This document shows positions 27,957-37,134 of a stretch of 64,000 nucleotides of DNA, piece after piece. Made by a program: the position numbers and the translations under genes. Every line of letters starts with the position of its first letter. Positions within the stretch are counted from its first letter, which is position 1. The stretch is from Flavobacterium degerlachei (GTDB taxonomy: Bacteria > Bacteroidota > Bacteroidia > Flavobacteriales > Flavobacteriaceae), in NCBI RefSeq assembly GCF_900106645.1, contig NZ_FNMV01000001.1:372001-436000 (forward strand), given 5' to 3'. The notes under the pieces are model-generated. The model saw only the letters and a list, made by a program, of their open reading frames with translations, made no database searches and was not told the DNA's origin.

Positions 27957-28280
27957 TTAAAGCATTCCCAATTCTAACTTCGCTTCCTCGCTCATTAGAT
28001 CTTTACTCCATGGTGGATCAAAAGTGATTTCTACTTCAGCATCTTTTATGTGCTCAATTGATCTCACTTTTTCTTCTACTTCTCTTGGCAAACTTTCCGC
28101 TACCGGACAGTTAGGAGAAGTTAAAGTCATCAGGATTTTCACCTCGTAATCTGTGTTGACCATAACGTCATATATCAATCCTAATTCGTATATATCAACA
28201 GGGATTTCAGGATCATAAATTGTTTTTAATTTTTTTACAATTGCTTCCCCTAAATCATTAGTGTCTATTTCTTGTGTCAT
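27957..28280 (-). CDS. SufT-like DUF59/MIP18 iron-sulfur assembly factor
   Basis: A 107-residue DUF59 domain protein. The DPEIPVDIYELGLIYD segment (about 19-34) and the SPNCPVAESLP motif with its conserved Cys (about 61) are family signatures, as is the Trp-containing FDPPWSKDLM end. SufT-type proteins help deliver or mature Fe-S clusters. It is in the sufS-sufE operon. A PaaD-type role in phenylacetate oxidation is excluded by context. Confidence 0.92.
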   Translation of the reverse strand: MTQEIDTNDLGEAIVKKLKTIYDPEIPVDIYELGLIYDVMVNTDYEVKILMTLTSPNCPVAESLPREVEEKVRSIEHIKDAEVEITFDPPWSKDLMSEEAKLELGML

Positions 28281-28315
28281 TTTTATTTTAGTTTTATTCT
28301 GTTATTGTATTTTTA

Positions 28316-28355
28316 AACATATAAGTCATGTAAGTTTTTAGTGTACTTATATGTT
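28316..28355. repeat. Hairpin with CATATAAGT motif
   Basis: The arms AACATATAAGT and ACTTATATGTT are perfect inverted repeats around CATGTAAGTTTTTAGTGT. The motif also occurs in the repeat block at 7301-7970. It sits between sufE and the DUF59 gene, so it may shape the operon mRNA. Confidence 0.7.
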
Positions 28356-28359
28356 AAAA

Positions 28360-28779
28360 CTAATTCTTTGCATTGAATGCCAAAGCATACATTTTAATGT
28401 TTTTTATCATCGATACCAATCCGTTTGCACGTGTTGGTGATAAATGCTCTTTCAGTCCTATTTCATCAATAAAATTCATGTCAGCTTCAAGGATATCTGT
28501 AGCGCTTTGATTGGAGAAAGTCCGAATCAAAATGGCGATAATACCTTTGGTTAATATCGCATCGCTATCGGCGGTAAAGACTATTTTGTCTTCGCTTTGT
28601 TCGCCTTGCAACCAGACTTTCGATTGGCAACCTTTAATCAGCTTATCTTCTGTTTTGAATTCTTCTTGTATTAAAGGTAAATTCTTCCCTAATTCGATGA
28701 TGTATTCATAACGTTCCATCCAGTCATCAAACATGGAGAATTCGTCTACGATTTCTTCTTGTATGTCTTTAATTTTCAT
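28360..28779 (-). CDS. sufE: SufE sulfur acceptor
   Basis: A 139-residue SufE. The active Cys51 lies in KGCQSKVWL, and the N-terminal EFSMFDDWMERYEYIIELG region is typical. It accepts persulfide sulfur from SufS and passes it to SufB. I choose ATG 28779; it overlaps the upstream lipoprotein gene by 11 bases, indicating coupling. It is in one operon with sufS and the DUF59 gene. Confidence 0.95.
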   Translation of the reverse strand: MKIKDIQEEIVDEFSMFDDWMERYEYIIELGKNLPLIQEEFKTEDKLIKGCQSKVWLQGEQSEDKIVFTADSDAILTKGIIAILIRTFSNQSATDILEADMNFIDEIGLKEHLSPTRANGLVSMIKNIKMYALAFNAKN

Positions 28780-29212
28780 TATTTTGTTTTGCAAATGATG
28801 TTATTTTATTTACGAATTTCTTAATTTTTTTTGGTGGAAAACCGTTATCAAAACTAGTAGTTTCGTATGCTTTGTCTTTATAGGTGATTTTTAAATTGGC
28901 AATTGCCGCTCCGTCATAAAATCGCTTTTCTGTAGGTGCTTTTAATTTTGCCAAACTATCCAACTCTACTGTTTGGAAACAATTCACCAATTCTTTCCAG
29001 TCGGCATCTGAAATTTTTGTGGGAACAGTTTTCTCTTTTCCACTGCGGTCTGAAGAAATTGTAACCATTTGTTTCTCGACCGTTATTTTTTGATAAAATC
29101 CCCTCGAATTGGCCACATATTCAATTACAGCTGTTTCGATGTCCTGTTTTTGTTGATCGTCGCAACTTTTTCCCAGAAAAAGGGTTAAGAACAATAAGGA
29201 TAGTATTTTCAT
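28769..29212 (-). CDS. Putative lipoprotein in the SUF operon
   Basis: A 147-residue protein with a hydrophobic signal and lipobox-like FLGKSC (Cys17, with Ser at -1). The mature part has no motif I know; the segment KRFYDGAAIANLKITYKDKA suggests a small beta-rich domain. It is placed between sufS (10-base gap) and sufE (11-base overlap), which ties its expression to Fe-S biogenesis. A role in it would be surprising for an exported protein, so it may be a passenger. Confidence 0.75.
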   Translation of the reverse strand: MKILSLLFLTLFLGKSCDDQQKQDIETAVIEYVANSRGFYQKITVEKQMVTISSDRSGKEKTVPTKISDADWKELVNCFQTVELDSLAKLKAPTEKRFYDGAAIANLKITYKDKAYETTSFDNGFPPKKIKKFVNKITSFAKQNNEN

Positions 29213-29222
29213 ATTTTAGGTA

Positions 29223-30437
29223 TTAGGATAACATTGTTTTTGCTCTCTTAATGGCTTCTACCATCGCATCAATTTCCTCTTTGGTATTGTAAAAAGAGAA
29301 CGAGGCTCTTATAGTTCCTGGAATCTTGAAGTAATTCATGATTGGTTGTGCACAATGGTGCCCAGTTCGTACCGCTATCCCTAATTTGTCAATAATAGTG
29401 CCAATATCATAAGGATGAATTCCCTCAATATTAAACGAAATTACAGATGTTTTTGTTGCTGCCGTGCCATATATTTTCAAACCTTCAATTTCAAGTAAGC
29501 GTTGTGTTCCATATTCCAACAATTCTAGTTCTTGTTTCTGAATATTTTCAAAACCAATAGAATTCATATAGTCAACTGCTGCTCCTAGAACGATTCCTCC
29601 AGCAATATTAGGCGTTCCAGCTTCAAACTTATGAGGTAATTCAGCATAAGTAGTTTTTTCGAAAGTTACTTCTTTGATCATTTCGCCACCACCTTGATAA
29701 GGAGGTAATTTATTTAACCATGCTTCTTTTCCGTATAGAATTCCAATTCCTGTAGGTCCACACATTTTGTGTCCAGAAAAAACATAAAAATCACAATCAA
29801 GTGCTTGAACATCAGGTTTAACATGCGGAACGGCTTGAGCACCATCAATTAAAACTGCAGCACCAAACTCATGTGCTTTGTCAATCATGTATTTAATGGG
29901 ATTGACTGTTCCAAGTGCATTTGAAATATGGTTTACGGTTACGATTTTTGTTTTATCCGATAGTAATTTGTCAAACGCTTCCATAATCAATTCGCCATTG
30001 TCATTCATAGGAATCACTTTTAGCGTAGCACCCGTTTTCTCGCATAGCATTTGCCAAGGCACAATATTACTGTGATGTTCTAATGAAGAAACTAAAACTT
30101 CATCGCCTGGTTTTAAAATTGAAGCAAAACCATTTGCGACTAAATTAATTCCAAAAGTGGTTCCTGAAGTAAAAAGCACTTCATGCGTAAATTCAGCGTT
30201 GATGTGATCCTGAATCTTCCCACGGGAAAGTTCATAGGCATCAGTTGCCAATTGGCTCAAAGTGTGAACACCACGATGAATGTTAGCATTAATTTCTTGG
30301 TAATATTTTGAAATCGCATCAATAACGACTTGTGGTTTTTGTGAAGTAGCTCCATTGTCGAAATAAACCAATGGTTTTCCGTTTACTTTCTGGGTTAGAA
30401 TGGGGAAATCAGCTCTAATTTTATTTATATCTAACAT
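29223..30437 (-). CDS. sufS: Cysteine desulfurase SufS
   Basis: A 404-residue PLP enzyme of the SufS/CsdA group. The PLP lysine is Lys224 in FSGHKMCGP, the PLP-phosphate site is SGTTFGIN (about 91-98), DGAQAVPH is near 198, and the active-site Cys362 lies in RTGHHCAQP. It removes sulfur from L-cysteine and hands it to SufE, encoded downstream. A TACTTTTG -7 box about 115 bases upstream indicates its own promoter, needed here because a plus-strand gene pair separates it from sufD. Confidence 0.96.
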   Translation of the reverse strand: MLDINKIRADFPILTQKVNGKPLVYFDNGATSQKPQVVIDAISKYYQEINANIHRGVHTLSQLATDAYELSRGKIQDHINAEFTHEVLFTSGTTFGINLVANGFASILKPGDEVLVSSLEHHSNIVPWQMLCEKTGATLKVIPMNDNGELIMEAFDKLLSDKTKIVTVNHISNALGTVNPIKYMIDKAHEFGAAVLIDGAQAVPHVKPDVQALDCDFYVFSGHKMCGPTGIGILYGKEAWLNKLPPYQGGGEMIKEVTFEKTTYAELPHKFEAGTPNIAGGIVLGAAVDYMNSIGFENIQKQELELLEYGTQRLLEIEGLKIYGTAATKTSVISFNIEGIHPYDIGTIIDKLGIAVRTGHHCAQPIMNYFKIPGTIRASFSFYNTKEEIDAMVEAIKRAKTMLS

Positions 30438-30776
30438 TTTAGCTACGTGTTTTTATAGTTTTTTATTGGTCAGATAGTACGCCAATAATCGACATTTTTT
30501 AAACAATCCAAGTTGTAATTGGGGCTTGTTTATTTAGAATTTTTCTAAATACAAAAGTAAGAAAAACTAAATTGTTTTAGGCATTAATTCACCAATTTAC
30601 TTGTGTTAATTTCGCTTTTTTATGAAATGAAATCAATGAATTATTAATTTAAAAATAATTATATTGCATTGTTTTACAATTAACTACTATGAAATGCGCA
30701 TAGTTAAAACTCGAGATGAAAACCGATGGAGATATTCGAATTCCATAGTCTGATAAAAAACAAATAGTAACTAGGT
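30438..30776. other. Divergent spacer sufS / serine hydrolase
   Basis: An AT-rich spacer with a minus-strand -7 box for sufS (30552-30559). No gene is visible. The plus-strand promoter for the serine hydrolase is not clear. Confidence 0.5.
30552..30559 (-). promoter_or_regulatory. Promoter -7 box for sufS
   Basis: On the minus strand, TACTTTTG is a perfect TAnnTTTG match; the -33 element is weak. It gives a leader of about 110 bases. Confidence 0.45.
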
Positions 30777-32123
30777 ATGAAAAAATTCTTTAAACTTCTG
30801 GGATTAGCTGTATTTATCTTAATTTTTTATTTAGGATTCACCACCTGTCCAAAACTTGATTTGATTTCTGGCTTTTCGGCTAAAAGTGTCGCTTCCGGTC
30901 ATTTTATTGATAATCGTTCACAAGAAATGATTGAAAAAGGGGACAATGATATCGATATGATTGACTTGGCTACCAACACTATTTTCGAAAAGGGAAGTTT
31001 TGCAACGGCATCAGTATATGGCTTGAAGGAACGAAAAGCGATTTATCGAAAAGGCTTGGGTGTAACTTTGGTTGACAGTGATTTTGACGAGACAAAACCC
31101 TATGAAGTTCCTAATAGAACAATCGTGAAGAGTAATTTGACGTTTCCTTATGGGAATAATGAGCCAATGGATACTGTTTTTAGTAACGTTGATTATGGCA
31201 AATTAAATTCGGCTGTAGCCAATGCATTTGATATTAATGGACAAAAGGTTAAAAGGACGCGTTCTTTATTAGTGATTTATAAAGACAAAATCATTGCCGA
31301 AAAATACGATACGGGATTCAATAAAGACAGTAAAATTCTGGGATGGTCGATGACCAAAAGTATTACTGCTACAATTTTTGGAATCCTAGAAAAACAAGGG
31401 AAATATGATATTAACAGACCGGCACCAATACCAGAATGGAAAAACGACGAGCGCAAAATCATTACCACAAATGATTTGCTACACATGAATTCTGGTTTAG
31501 CTTGGGAGGAAAATTACAGTACAATTTGCGATGCAACGCAAATGCTTTTTCAGGCAGAGAATATGGGAAAAGTGCAACTAGAAAAAGAAGCGGCTTTTAA
31601 ACCAAATACACATTGGAACTACTCATCAGGAACTACTAATTTGCTGTCTTATATTTTAAGAAATCAGTTTAAGACGCATCAAGAATATTTAGATTTTTGG
31701 TATTCTGCTTTGATAGATAAAATAGGAATGAACTCTATGGTTTTAGAAACAGATATGGCGGGTAATTATGTAGGCTCTTCTTATGGTTGGGCTACGACAA
31801 GGGATTGGGCAAAATTTGGTTTGCTTTATTTGCACGAAGGGAATTGGAATGGCGAGCAGCTATTTAATAAGAGCTGGGCTAAATATGTGGCAACGCCAAC
31901 AAATGGTTCAAATGGGGATTATGGGGGACATTTTTGGTTGAATGCCGGTGGAAGATATCCTGATGTGCCAAAGGATTTGTACTCGGCTAATGGTTTTCAA
32001 GGACAAAAAGTATTTATTATTCCGTCGCACGATTTAGTTATTGTGAGAATGGGTTTAACAGAAGATGCTAAGTTTGATGTAAACGGAATGTTGAAAGGGA
32101 TTCTTGGGAGTTTTAAGAAGTAA
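30777..32123 (+). CDS. Serine hydrolase (beta-lactamase class C-like)
   Basis: A 448-residue exported or membrane-anchored protein with an N-terminal hydrophobic segment (about 5-22). The beta-lactamase/transpeptidase fold follows from about 160: Ser-x-x-Lys as SMTK in GWSMTKS (near residue 191), Tyr in NYSSGT near 282, and a GQKVF-type strand near the end in place of KTG. Members include esterases, amide hydrolases (NylB-like) and peptidases; lactam resistance is not implied. It lies on the plus strand inside the SUF gene cluster, 3 bases before an unknown gene. Confidence 0.88.
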   Translation: MKKFFKLLGLAVFILIFYLGFTTCPKLDLISGFSAKSVASGHFIDNRSQEMIEKGDNDIDMIDLATNTIFEKGSFATASVYGLKERKAIYRKGLGVTLVDSDFDETKPYEVPNRTIVKSNLTFPYGNNEPMDTVFSNVDYGKLNSAVANAFDINGQKVKRTRSLLVIYKDKIIAEKYDTGFNKDSKILGWSMTKSITATIFGILEKQGKYDINRPAPIPEWKNDERKIITTNDLLHMNSGLAWEENYSTICDATQMLFQAENMGKVQLEKEAAFKPNTHWNYSSGTTNLLSYILRNQFKTHQEYLDFWYSALIDKIGMNSMVLETDMAGNYVGSSYGWATTRDWAKFGLLYLHEGNWNGEQLFNKSWAKYVATPTNGSNGDYGGHFWLNAGGRYPDVPKDLYSANGFQGQKVFIIPSHDLVIVRMGLTEDAKFDVNGMLKGILGSFKK

Positions 32124-32126
32124 GTT

Positions 32127-32801
32127 ATGATAGATGAAAAGTATCCGTTAATTGAGGCTTTAAAGAAGTATAAAGCAAACTTTAATAAATCGCAATTTAT
32201 TAGTTTACCAACTAATACTAATTTTGGGAATTTAAATATCATTTGGATGCAAATTGTTGTTAGAACCGAAAGTTGCAATAGTGAAATTATAAATATATAT
32301 GATGATTTTTATAATTCGAAAAAGGAATTAGTGCTAAATGGAACTGTTGATGTAAGTCTTGAAATAGGTTATAAAGAAATAATGAAAATTGAACAGCTTT
32401 TTTATTGGTTAAGAAAGACGTCGGATGAATTAATATCTTTAATTTTTATATTGAGTTATTTTAAAGAAAATACTAGATACCCGCTAAAAATTAAAGTGAG
32501 TTCAATTGGCGAGTTTCTTAATAAGGAAAAATGTTTTGATGGAGGATTTGATAAGTTTAAAAGTATTTTACTAACATTAAATGAAATTTCTAATGGTTAT
32601 AAACATTCCTTTATTAATTCTCAGCTTAATTCTTATAGTGGTTCTGTGCATCCAGTTGTTTTTGCATATTTAATGAAATATAATGATTCAAAGAATTCTG
32701 CAGAATTTCGTTCGATTGATTTAAAAGTATTTCTAAAGGAGTATGATGATTTTTTAAAATTCACTAAAAAGTATATTGAGTTAATGTATGTAAATGAATA
32801 A
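32127..32801 (+). CDS. Hypothetical protein, helical, possibly HEPN-like
   Basis: A 224-residue protein with no signal peptide. It begins 3 bases after the serine hydrolase stop and is probably co-transcribed. Predicted mostly helical: FYWLRKTSDELISLIFILSY (about 91-110) is a long amphipathic helix, and EISNGYKHSF (about 152-161) has the N-x-x-K-H pattern seen in some HEPN-like proteins. That resemblance is weak and I do not assign a function. The base composition is somewhat more AT-rich than the neighbours, compatible with acquisition. Confidence 0.7.
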   Translation: MIDEKYPLIEALKKYKANFNKSQFISLPTNTNFGNLNIIWMQIVVRTESCNSEIINIYDDFYNSKKELVLNGTVDVSLEIGYKEIMKIEQLFYWLRKTSDELISLIFILSYFKENTRYPLKIKVSSIGEFLNKEKCFDGGFDKFKSILLTLNEISNGYKHSFINSQLNSYSGSVHPVVFAYLMKYNDSKNSAEFRSIDLKVFLKEYDDFLKFTKKYIELMYVNE

Positions 32802-32809
32802 TATTTTTT

Positions 32810-32885
32810 AGCCGCGATAGAAGTGAAAATCTTTTTTAAGGTTTTTACCGAAAAAAGATTGTAGCGGATAGCGGGAAATAGCTTC
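32810..32885 (+). repeat. Dispersed hairpin element, copy B
   Basis: Starts AGCCGCGATAGAAG, has the stem AATCTTTTTT / AAAAAAGATT around AAGGTTTTTACCG, and ends GTAGCGGATAGCGGGAAATA. It sits right after the unknown gene. The ends match copies at 10531 and 53442, but the stem sequence does not. Confidence 0.8.
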
Positions 32886-32892
32886 AAAAAAA

Positions 32893-32927
32893 TAACCCTT
32901 TCAGAGTTTTGAACTTTGAAAGGGTTA
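32893..32927. terminator. Bidirectional terminator between inserted pair and sufD
   Basis: TAACCCTTTCA and TTTGAAAGGGTTA pair around GAGTTTTGAAC. It separates the plus-strand pair from the convergent end of sufD and would stop the sufABCD transcript before sufS. Confidence 0.75.
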
Positions 32928-32948
32928 AATGTTTTAAGTCCTTAATTA

Positions 32949-34265
32949 TTACAAATCAAAACCTATTTTCACGCCTAATTTGTTAGCGATGATTTTGGTA
33001 ATTCTTTGTTTTAATTCAGGTATTTTGATGTTTTCGATAACTGCATTCGAGAACGCATACATCAATAACGCTTTTGCTTCTTTTTTAGGAATTCCACGTG
33101 CTTGCATATAGAACATTGCCGTTTCGTCTAATTGTCCGATGGTACAACCATGAGAACATTTTACGTCATCAGCAAAAATTTCTAATTGCGGTTTTGCATT
33201 TATTGTAGCTTTGTCACTCAATAAAATGTTATTGCTTTTTTGGAATGCATTCGTTTTTTGCGCTTCTCTCTCTACATACACTTTTCCGTTGAAAACACCT
33301 GTAGAACGATCAGAATAGATTCCTTTGTAGTCCTGAAAGCTTTCGCAATTTGGAGTGGAATGTTTCACTAATGTGTAGTGATCTACGTGCTGTTTCTCAC
33401 CAATAATCGTGATTCCGTTTAAGGTACTTGTCAATCTTTCGCCAAAGTGATAGAAATTCAAGTTGTTTCTCGTTAAGTTTCCTCCAAAAGAGAAGGTATG
33501 AACAGCTACATGACTTTCTTGTTTTTGGGAAACATAAGTGTTGTCTATAAGATTAGCAGTGAGGTTGTCATTTTGAATTTTGTAGAAATCTACAATCGCA
33601 CGTTTTTGTGCAAAAATCTCTGTAACCGAATTGGTTAAAACAGGATTATCATTCAAACTCTGGTGACGCTCGATAATTTGTACATGAGAATTCTCACCTA
33701 CAATCACCAAGTTTCTTGGTTGTGTCATCAAAGCAGCTTCGTTTCCAGTAGAGAAATACATGATTTCAATAGGTTTGTCAGCGACTTTACTTTTTGGGAT
33801 GTTGATGTATGCTCCTTCAATAGCGAAAGCCGTATTCAACGAAGTCAAGCTATCGTCTTTATTGGCAATCTGGTTGAAGTAAGTATCAATAATCATTTTG
33901 TACTTTGGTTTCGTCAATGCCGACGCCATTAAGCAAACATCAATCCCTTCATGCGTTGTTGATGATAAATGAGAACTGAAAACACCATCAATAAACACTA
34001 CTTTGTAGGTGTCTACTTCGTGTAAAAAATATTTTTTTACATCAGAATACTGAATGTTACTATCTGTTTTTGGAAAAACGGTAAAGTCATTTTTTAGAAT
34101 GGCGTTTAGCGAAGTGTATTTCCAAGCTTCATCTTTTTTGGTTGGGAAACCTTTATTTTCAAAGTTTTTTATGGCTGAAGTTCTCACATCATGAAGTTCA
34201 GAGTGAACATCGATGCGCTCTTCAAAAGCCATAAAAGACGATACTAATTTTTCTTTTAAATCCAT
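32949..34265 (-). CDS. sufD: Fe-S scaffold subunit SufD
   Basis: A 438-residue SufD. The N-terminal helical part (about 1-70, with KKDEAWKYTSL) is followed by the parallel beta-helix core, and the C-terminal segment has CSHGCTIGQLDETAMFYMQA (near residues 362-382) with the conserved His. It forms the SufBC2D scaffold with SufB and SufC. It is the last gene of the sufA-side unit, where a terminator follows. In typical flavobacterial clusters sufS comes directly next, but here two unrelated plus-strand genes intervene. Confidence 0.95.
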   Translation of the reverse strand: MDLKEKLVSSFMAFEERIDVHSELHDVRTSAIKNFENKGFPTKKDEAWKYTSLNAILKNDFTVFPKTDSNIQYSDVKKYFLHEVDTYKVVFIDGVFSSHLSSTTHEGIDVCLMASALTKPKYKMIIDTYFNQIANKDDSLTSLNTAFAIEGAYINIPKSKVADKPIEIMYFSTGNEAALMTQPRNLVIVGENSHVQIIERHQSLNDNPVLTNSVTEIFAQKRAIVDFYKIQNDNLTANLIDNTYVSQKQESHVAVHTFSFGGNLTRNNLNFYHFGERLTSTLNGITIIGEKQHVDHYTLVKHSTPNCESFQDYKGIYSDRSTGVFNGKVYVEREAQKTNAFQKSNNILLSDKATINAKPQLEIFADDVKCSHGCTIGQLDETAMFYMQARGIPKKEAKALLMYAFSNAVIENIKIPELKQRITKIIANKLGVKIGFDL

Positions 34266-34278
34266 TTTTATAGTTTTT

Positions 34279-34344
34279 GTTTAAAGTTTAAGGTTTAAAA
34301 GCTTAAAGTTATTTTGAGGTAACTTTAAACTATAGACTTTAAAC
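34279..34344. repeat. TTTAAAG hairpin between sufC and sufD
   Basis: GTTTAAAGTTTAAGGTTTAA on one side and AACTTTAAACTATAGACTTT plus AAAC on the other, with a short spacer. Both arms are present. Confidence 0.75.
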
Positions 34345-34349
34345 AAATT

Positions 34350-35102
34350 TTATACTTCTTGTTCTTGTTTGATCCAGTCGTATCCTCTTTCTTCAAGCTC
34401 TAAAGCTAAAGAAGCGTCTCCAGATTTTACAATTTTACCGTTAAGTAAAACATGAACGAAATCAGGAACGATATAATCTAATAAACGTTGGTAGTGCGTA
34501 ATTACTACAATTGCGTTTTTGTCGCTTTTTAATTTATTAACTCCGTTAGCTACGATACGTAATGCATCAATATCTAATCCAGAATCAGTTTCATCAAGAA
34601 TAGCCAATTTTGGTTCTAACATCGCCATTTGAAAAATTTCGTTACGTTTTTTCTCTCCACCAGAAAATCCTTCATTTAATGAACGAGATAAAAACTTACG
34701 GTCGATTTCTAATAATTCTGATTTCTCACGAATCACTTTTAGCATTTCATTAGCAGGCATTTCTTCCTTACCGTTTGCTTTGCGAGTTTCGTTGATGGCT
34801 GTTCTAATGAAGTTTGTTACTGAAACTCCAGGAATTTCAACTGGATATTGAAACGACAAGAATACACCCTTATGTGCTCTTTCTTCTGGAGCTAAATCAG
34901 AAAGGTCTTCACCATCTAATTCGATTTCTCCTTCAGTCACTTCGTAAGTTTCGTTTCCTGCAATGATTGAAGCAAGTGTACTTTTTCCGGCACCGTTAGG
35001 TCCCATTATTGCGTGAATTTCTCCTGCTTTTACTTCAAGATTAATTCCTTTTAATATTTCTTTGCCATCGATTGAGGCATGTAAATTTTTTATGCTTAAC
35101 AT
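34350..35102 (-). CDS. sufC: Fe-S assembly ATPase SufC
   Basis: A 250-residue ABC-type ATPase with Walker [10 protein letters not shown] (34-42), signature [12 protein letters not shown] (about 142-153), and Walker [13 protein letters not shown] (about 166-177). It powers cluster assembly on SufB-SufD. The length is normal. It is separated from sufB by a four-helix-bundle gene, which is not part of the canonical order. Confidence 0.96.
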   Translation of the reverse strand: MLSIKNLHASIDGKEILKGINLEVKAGEIHAIMGPNGAGKSTLASIIAGNETYEVTEGEIELDGEDLSDLAPEERAHKGVFLSFQYPVEIPGVSVTNFIRTAINETRKANGKEEMPANEMLKVIREKSELLEIDRKFLSRSLNEGFSGGEKKRNEIFQMAMLEPKLAILDETDSGLDIDALRIVANGVNKLKSDKNAIVVITHYQRLLDYIVPDFVHVLLNGKIVKSGDASLALELEERGYDWIKQEQEV

Positions 35103-35113
35103 CTGTTTTCGTT

Positions 35114-35137
35114 GTTTAAAGTTTAAAGTTTAAAGTT
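35114..35137. repeat. Half TTTAAAG element after four-helix-bundle gene
   Basis: GTTTAAAGTTTAAAGTTTAA and AGTT form three head-to-tail copies of one arm with no partner arm nearby. It differs from the complete hairpins at 27894, 34279 and 35542. Confidence 0.7.
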
Positions 35138-35144
35138 CTCGTGT

Positions 35145-35534
35145 TTACTGAAACTTCGTGCCTTTAAAATCTTTCTTGTTTAAATATGATATAAAATTAT
35201 TTATTTTCCCGCTTAAATTTTCGAAGTCAGTTTTTAAAAATTCAAACTTTTCTACGTTAATATAATTGTAATCTAGTGCTCTGTATAATTGAGACCTTGT
35301 TTCTCCAGCGGATCCTTTTGCAATAGACAAAAATTGTCTAAATTCTAAATTTCCATTTCTTTCAAATCCTTCGGCAATATTATCCATTACTGAACCAGAT
35401 GATGCTTTTATTTGATCTCTAAATCTAAAATCATTTTTTAAATCTGTTTCTGCAGAAATAATATGAATCTCCTTAGCTAGTCGTCTGGCTTCTTTCCAGA
35501 TCTCTAAATCTTCAAATTTTGTAATTGTAGCCAT
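35145..35534 (-). CDS. Four-helix-bundle protein (23S rRNA intervening-sequence type)
   Basis: A 129-residue protein matching the short four-helix-bundle family first noted in rRNA intervening sequences: [15 protein letters not shown] near the N-terminus, [21 protein letters not shown] (about 42-62), and [17 protein letters not shown] (about 67-83). These proteins form pentamers and often accompany repeats or retroelements; their activity is unclear. It lies inside the suf operon between sufB and sufC, bordered by arms of the TTTAAAG element, so it looks like an inserted gene that keeps the operon orientation. Confidence 0.9.
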   Translation of the reverse strand: MATITKFEDLEIWKEARRLAKEIHIISAETDLKNDFRFRDQIKASSGSVMDNIAEGFERNGNLEFRQFLSIAKGSAGETRSQLYRALDYNYINVEKFEFLKTDFENLSGKINNFISYLNKKDFKGTKFQ

Positions 35535-35541
35535 AAAATTT

Positions 35542-35611
35542 GTTTAAAGTTTTCTAGTTTAAAATTACTCAACTATTACGTATCCACAACTTTAAACCTT
35601 AAGCTTTAAAC
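35542..35611. repeat. TTTAAAG hairpin between sufB and four-helix-bundle gene
   Basis: GTTTAAAGTTTTCTAGTTTA and AACTTTAAACCTTAAGCTTT plus AAAC form the two arms, with a spacer of about 25 bases. Compare the single-arm copy on the other side of the inserted gene. Confidence 0.72.
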
Positions 35612-35616
35612 TTTTT

Positions 35617-37065
35617 TTATCCTACCGATCCTTCTAACGAAATTTCTAATAATTTTTGTGCTTCTACTGCAAATTCCATTGGCAACTTGTTCAAAACTTC
35701 TTTACTGAAACCGTTAACGATTAAAGCAATTGCTTTTTCAGTTGGAATTCCACGTTGGTTACAATAGAAAACTTGGTCTTCACCAATTTTACTTGTCGTA
35801 GCCTCATGTTCCACTTTAGCTGTTGGATTTTTACTTTCGATGTAAGGGAAAGTATGCGCTCCACAATTGTTCCCCATTAATAAGGAATCACACTGTGAAA
35901 AATTACGAGCATTTTCAGCAGTTGCTCCAATTTTAACTAAACCACGGTAGCTATTCTGTGATTTTCCAGCAGAAATACCTTTGGAAATAATGGTCGACTT
36001 AGAGTTTTTCCCAATGTGGATCATTTTTGTTCCTGTATCGGCTTGTTGGAAATTATTCGTTACAGCGATAGAATAAAATTCTCCTACTGAATTATCTCCT
36101 TTTAAAATAACCGATGGATATTTCCAAGTTACTGCAGAACCAGTTTCTACCTGTGTCCAAGAAATTTTAGCGTTTTTCTCGCAGATTCCTCTTTTAGTCA
36201 CAAAGTTGAAAACTCCACCTTTACCTTCTTTGTTTCCAGGGTACCAGTTTTGTACTGTTGAATATTTTATTTCGGCATCATCAAGTGCGATTAGCTCAAC
36301 TACAGCAGCGTGTAATTGGTTTTCATCACGACTTGGGGCCGTGCAACCTTCTAGGTAACTTACATAACTACCTTCGTCAGCAACAAGTAATGTTCTTTCG
36401 AACTGTCCTGTTCCTGCTTGATTGATTCTAAAGTAGGTCGAAAGTTCCATTGGACAACGAACTCCTTTTGGAATATAACAAAAAGAACCATCAGAAAATA
36501 CTGCAGAATTCAAAGCAGCATAAAAATTGTCTTTTTGTGGAACAACTGTTCCTAAATATTTACGAACTAATTCTGGATGCTCTTTAATAGCTTCAGAAAT
36601 ACTCATAAAGATAATTCCTTTTTCTCCTAATGTTTTCTTGAATGTTGTTGCTACTGAAACAGAGTCAACTACAATATCCATAGCGACATTATTCATCATT
36701 TTTTGTTCGTCAACAGAGATACCTAACTTTTTGTACATTTCTAAAAGTTCAGGATCTACGTCGTCTAATGTTTTATTAGGGTCAACCGCTTTTGGGGCTG
36801 AATAATAAGAGATAGCCTGAAAGTCAGGTTTTGTATAATGTACATTTGCCCATTCTGGTTCAGTCATTTCTTGCCAAGCACGAAATGCCTCAATGCGCCA
36901 GTCGGTCATCCATTGTGGTTCTTCTTTTCTGTGGGAAATGGCACGAACTATATCTTCGTTTAACCCAATAGGAAACGTATCCGATTCCAATTCGGTATAA
37001 AATCCGTACTCGTATTCTTTAGTTTCGAGTTCGATTTTTAAGTCGTCTTCTGTATATTTACTCAT
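35617..37065 (-). CDS. sufB: Fe-S scaffold subunit SufB
   Basis: A 482-residue SufB: the N-terminal part with [14 protein letters not shown], the conserved [35 protein letters not shown], then the beta-helix and the C-terminal [20 protein letters not shown] and RGIPTEKA, with the cluster-related Cys in [14 protein letters not shown] (about 391-404). It is the main scaffold for nascent Fe-S clusters. It follows sufA after 69 bases and shares its promoter. Confidence 0.97.
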   Translation of the reverse strand: MSKYTEDDLKIELETKEYEYGFYTELESDTFPIGLNEDIVRAISHRKEEPQWMTDWRIEAFRAWQEMTEPEWANVHYTKPDFQAISYYSAPKAVDPNKTLDDVDPELLEMYKKLGISVDEQKMMNNVAMDIVVDSVSVATTFKKTLGEKGIIFMSISEAIKEHPELVRKYLGTVVPQKDNFYAALNSAVFSDGSFCYIPKGVRCPMELSTYFRINQAGTGQFERTLLVADEGSYVSYLEGCTAPSRDENQLHAAVVELIALDDAEIKYSTVQNWYPGNKEGKGGVFNFVTKRGICEKNAKISWTQVETGSAVTWKYPSVILKGDNSVGEFYSIAVTNNFQQADTGTKMIHIGKNSKSTIISKGISAGKSQNSYRGLVKIGATAENARNFSQCDSLLMGNNCGAHTFPYIESKNPTAKVEHEATTSKIGEDQVFYCNQRGIPTEKAIALIVNGFSKEVLNKLPMEFAVEAQKLLEISLEGSVG

Positions 37066-37134
37066 TCTTGTAAAGATTTAAAGATTTAAAGATTCAAAAA
37101 TTGAATATTAAACTTTATTATTTGTGTCTAAATT

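Noticed and set aside
30777-32123. Acquired beta-lactamase resistance gene
   Set aside because: SMTK and NYSS motifs fit general serine hydrolases, and KTG is not clear; resistance cannot be claimed.
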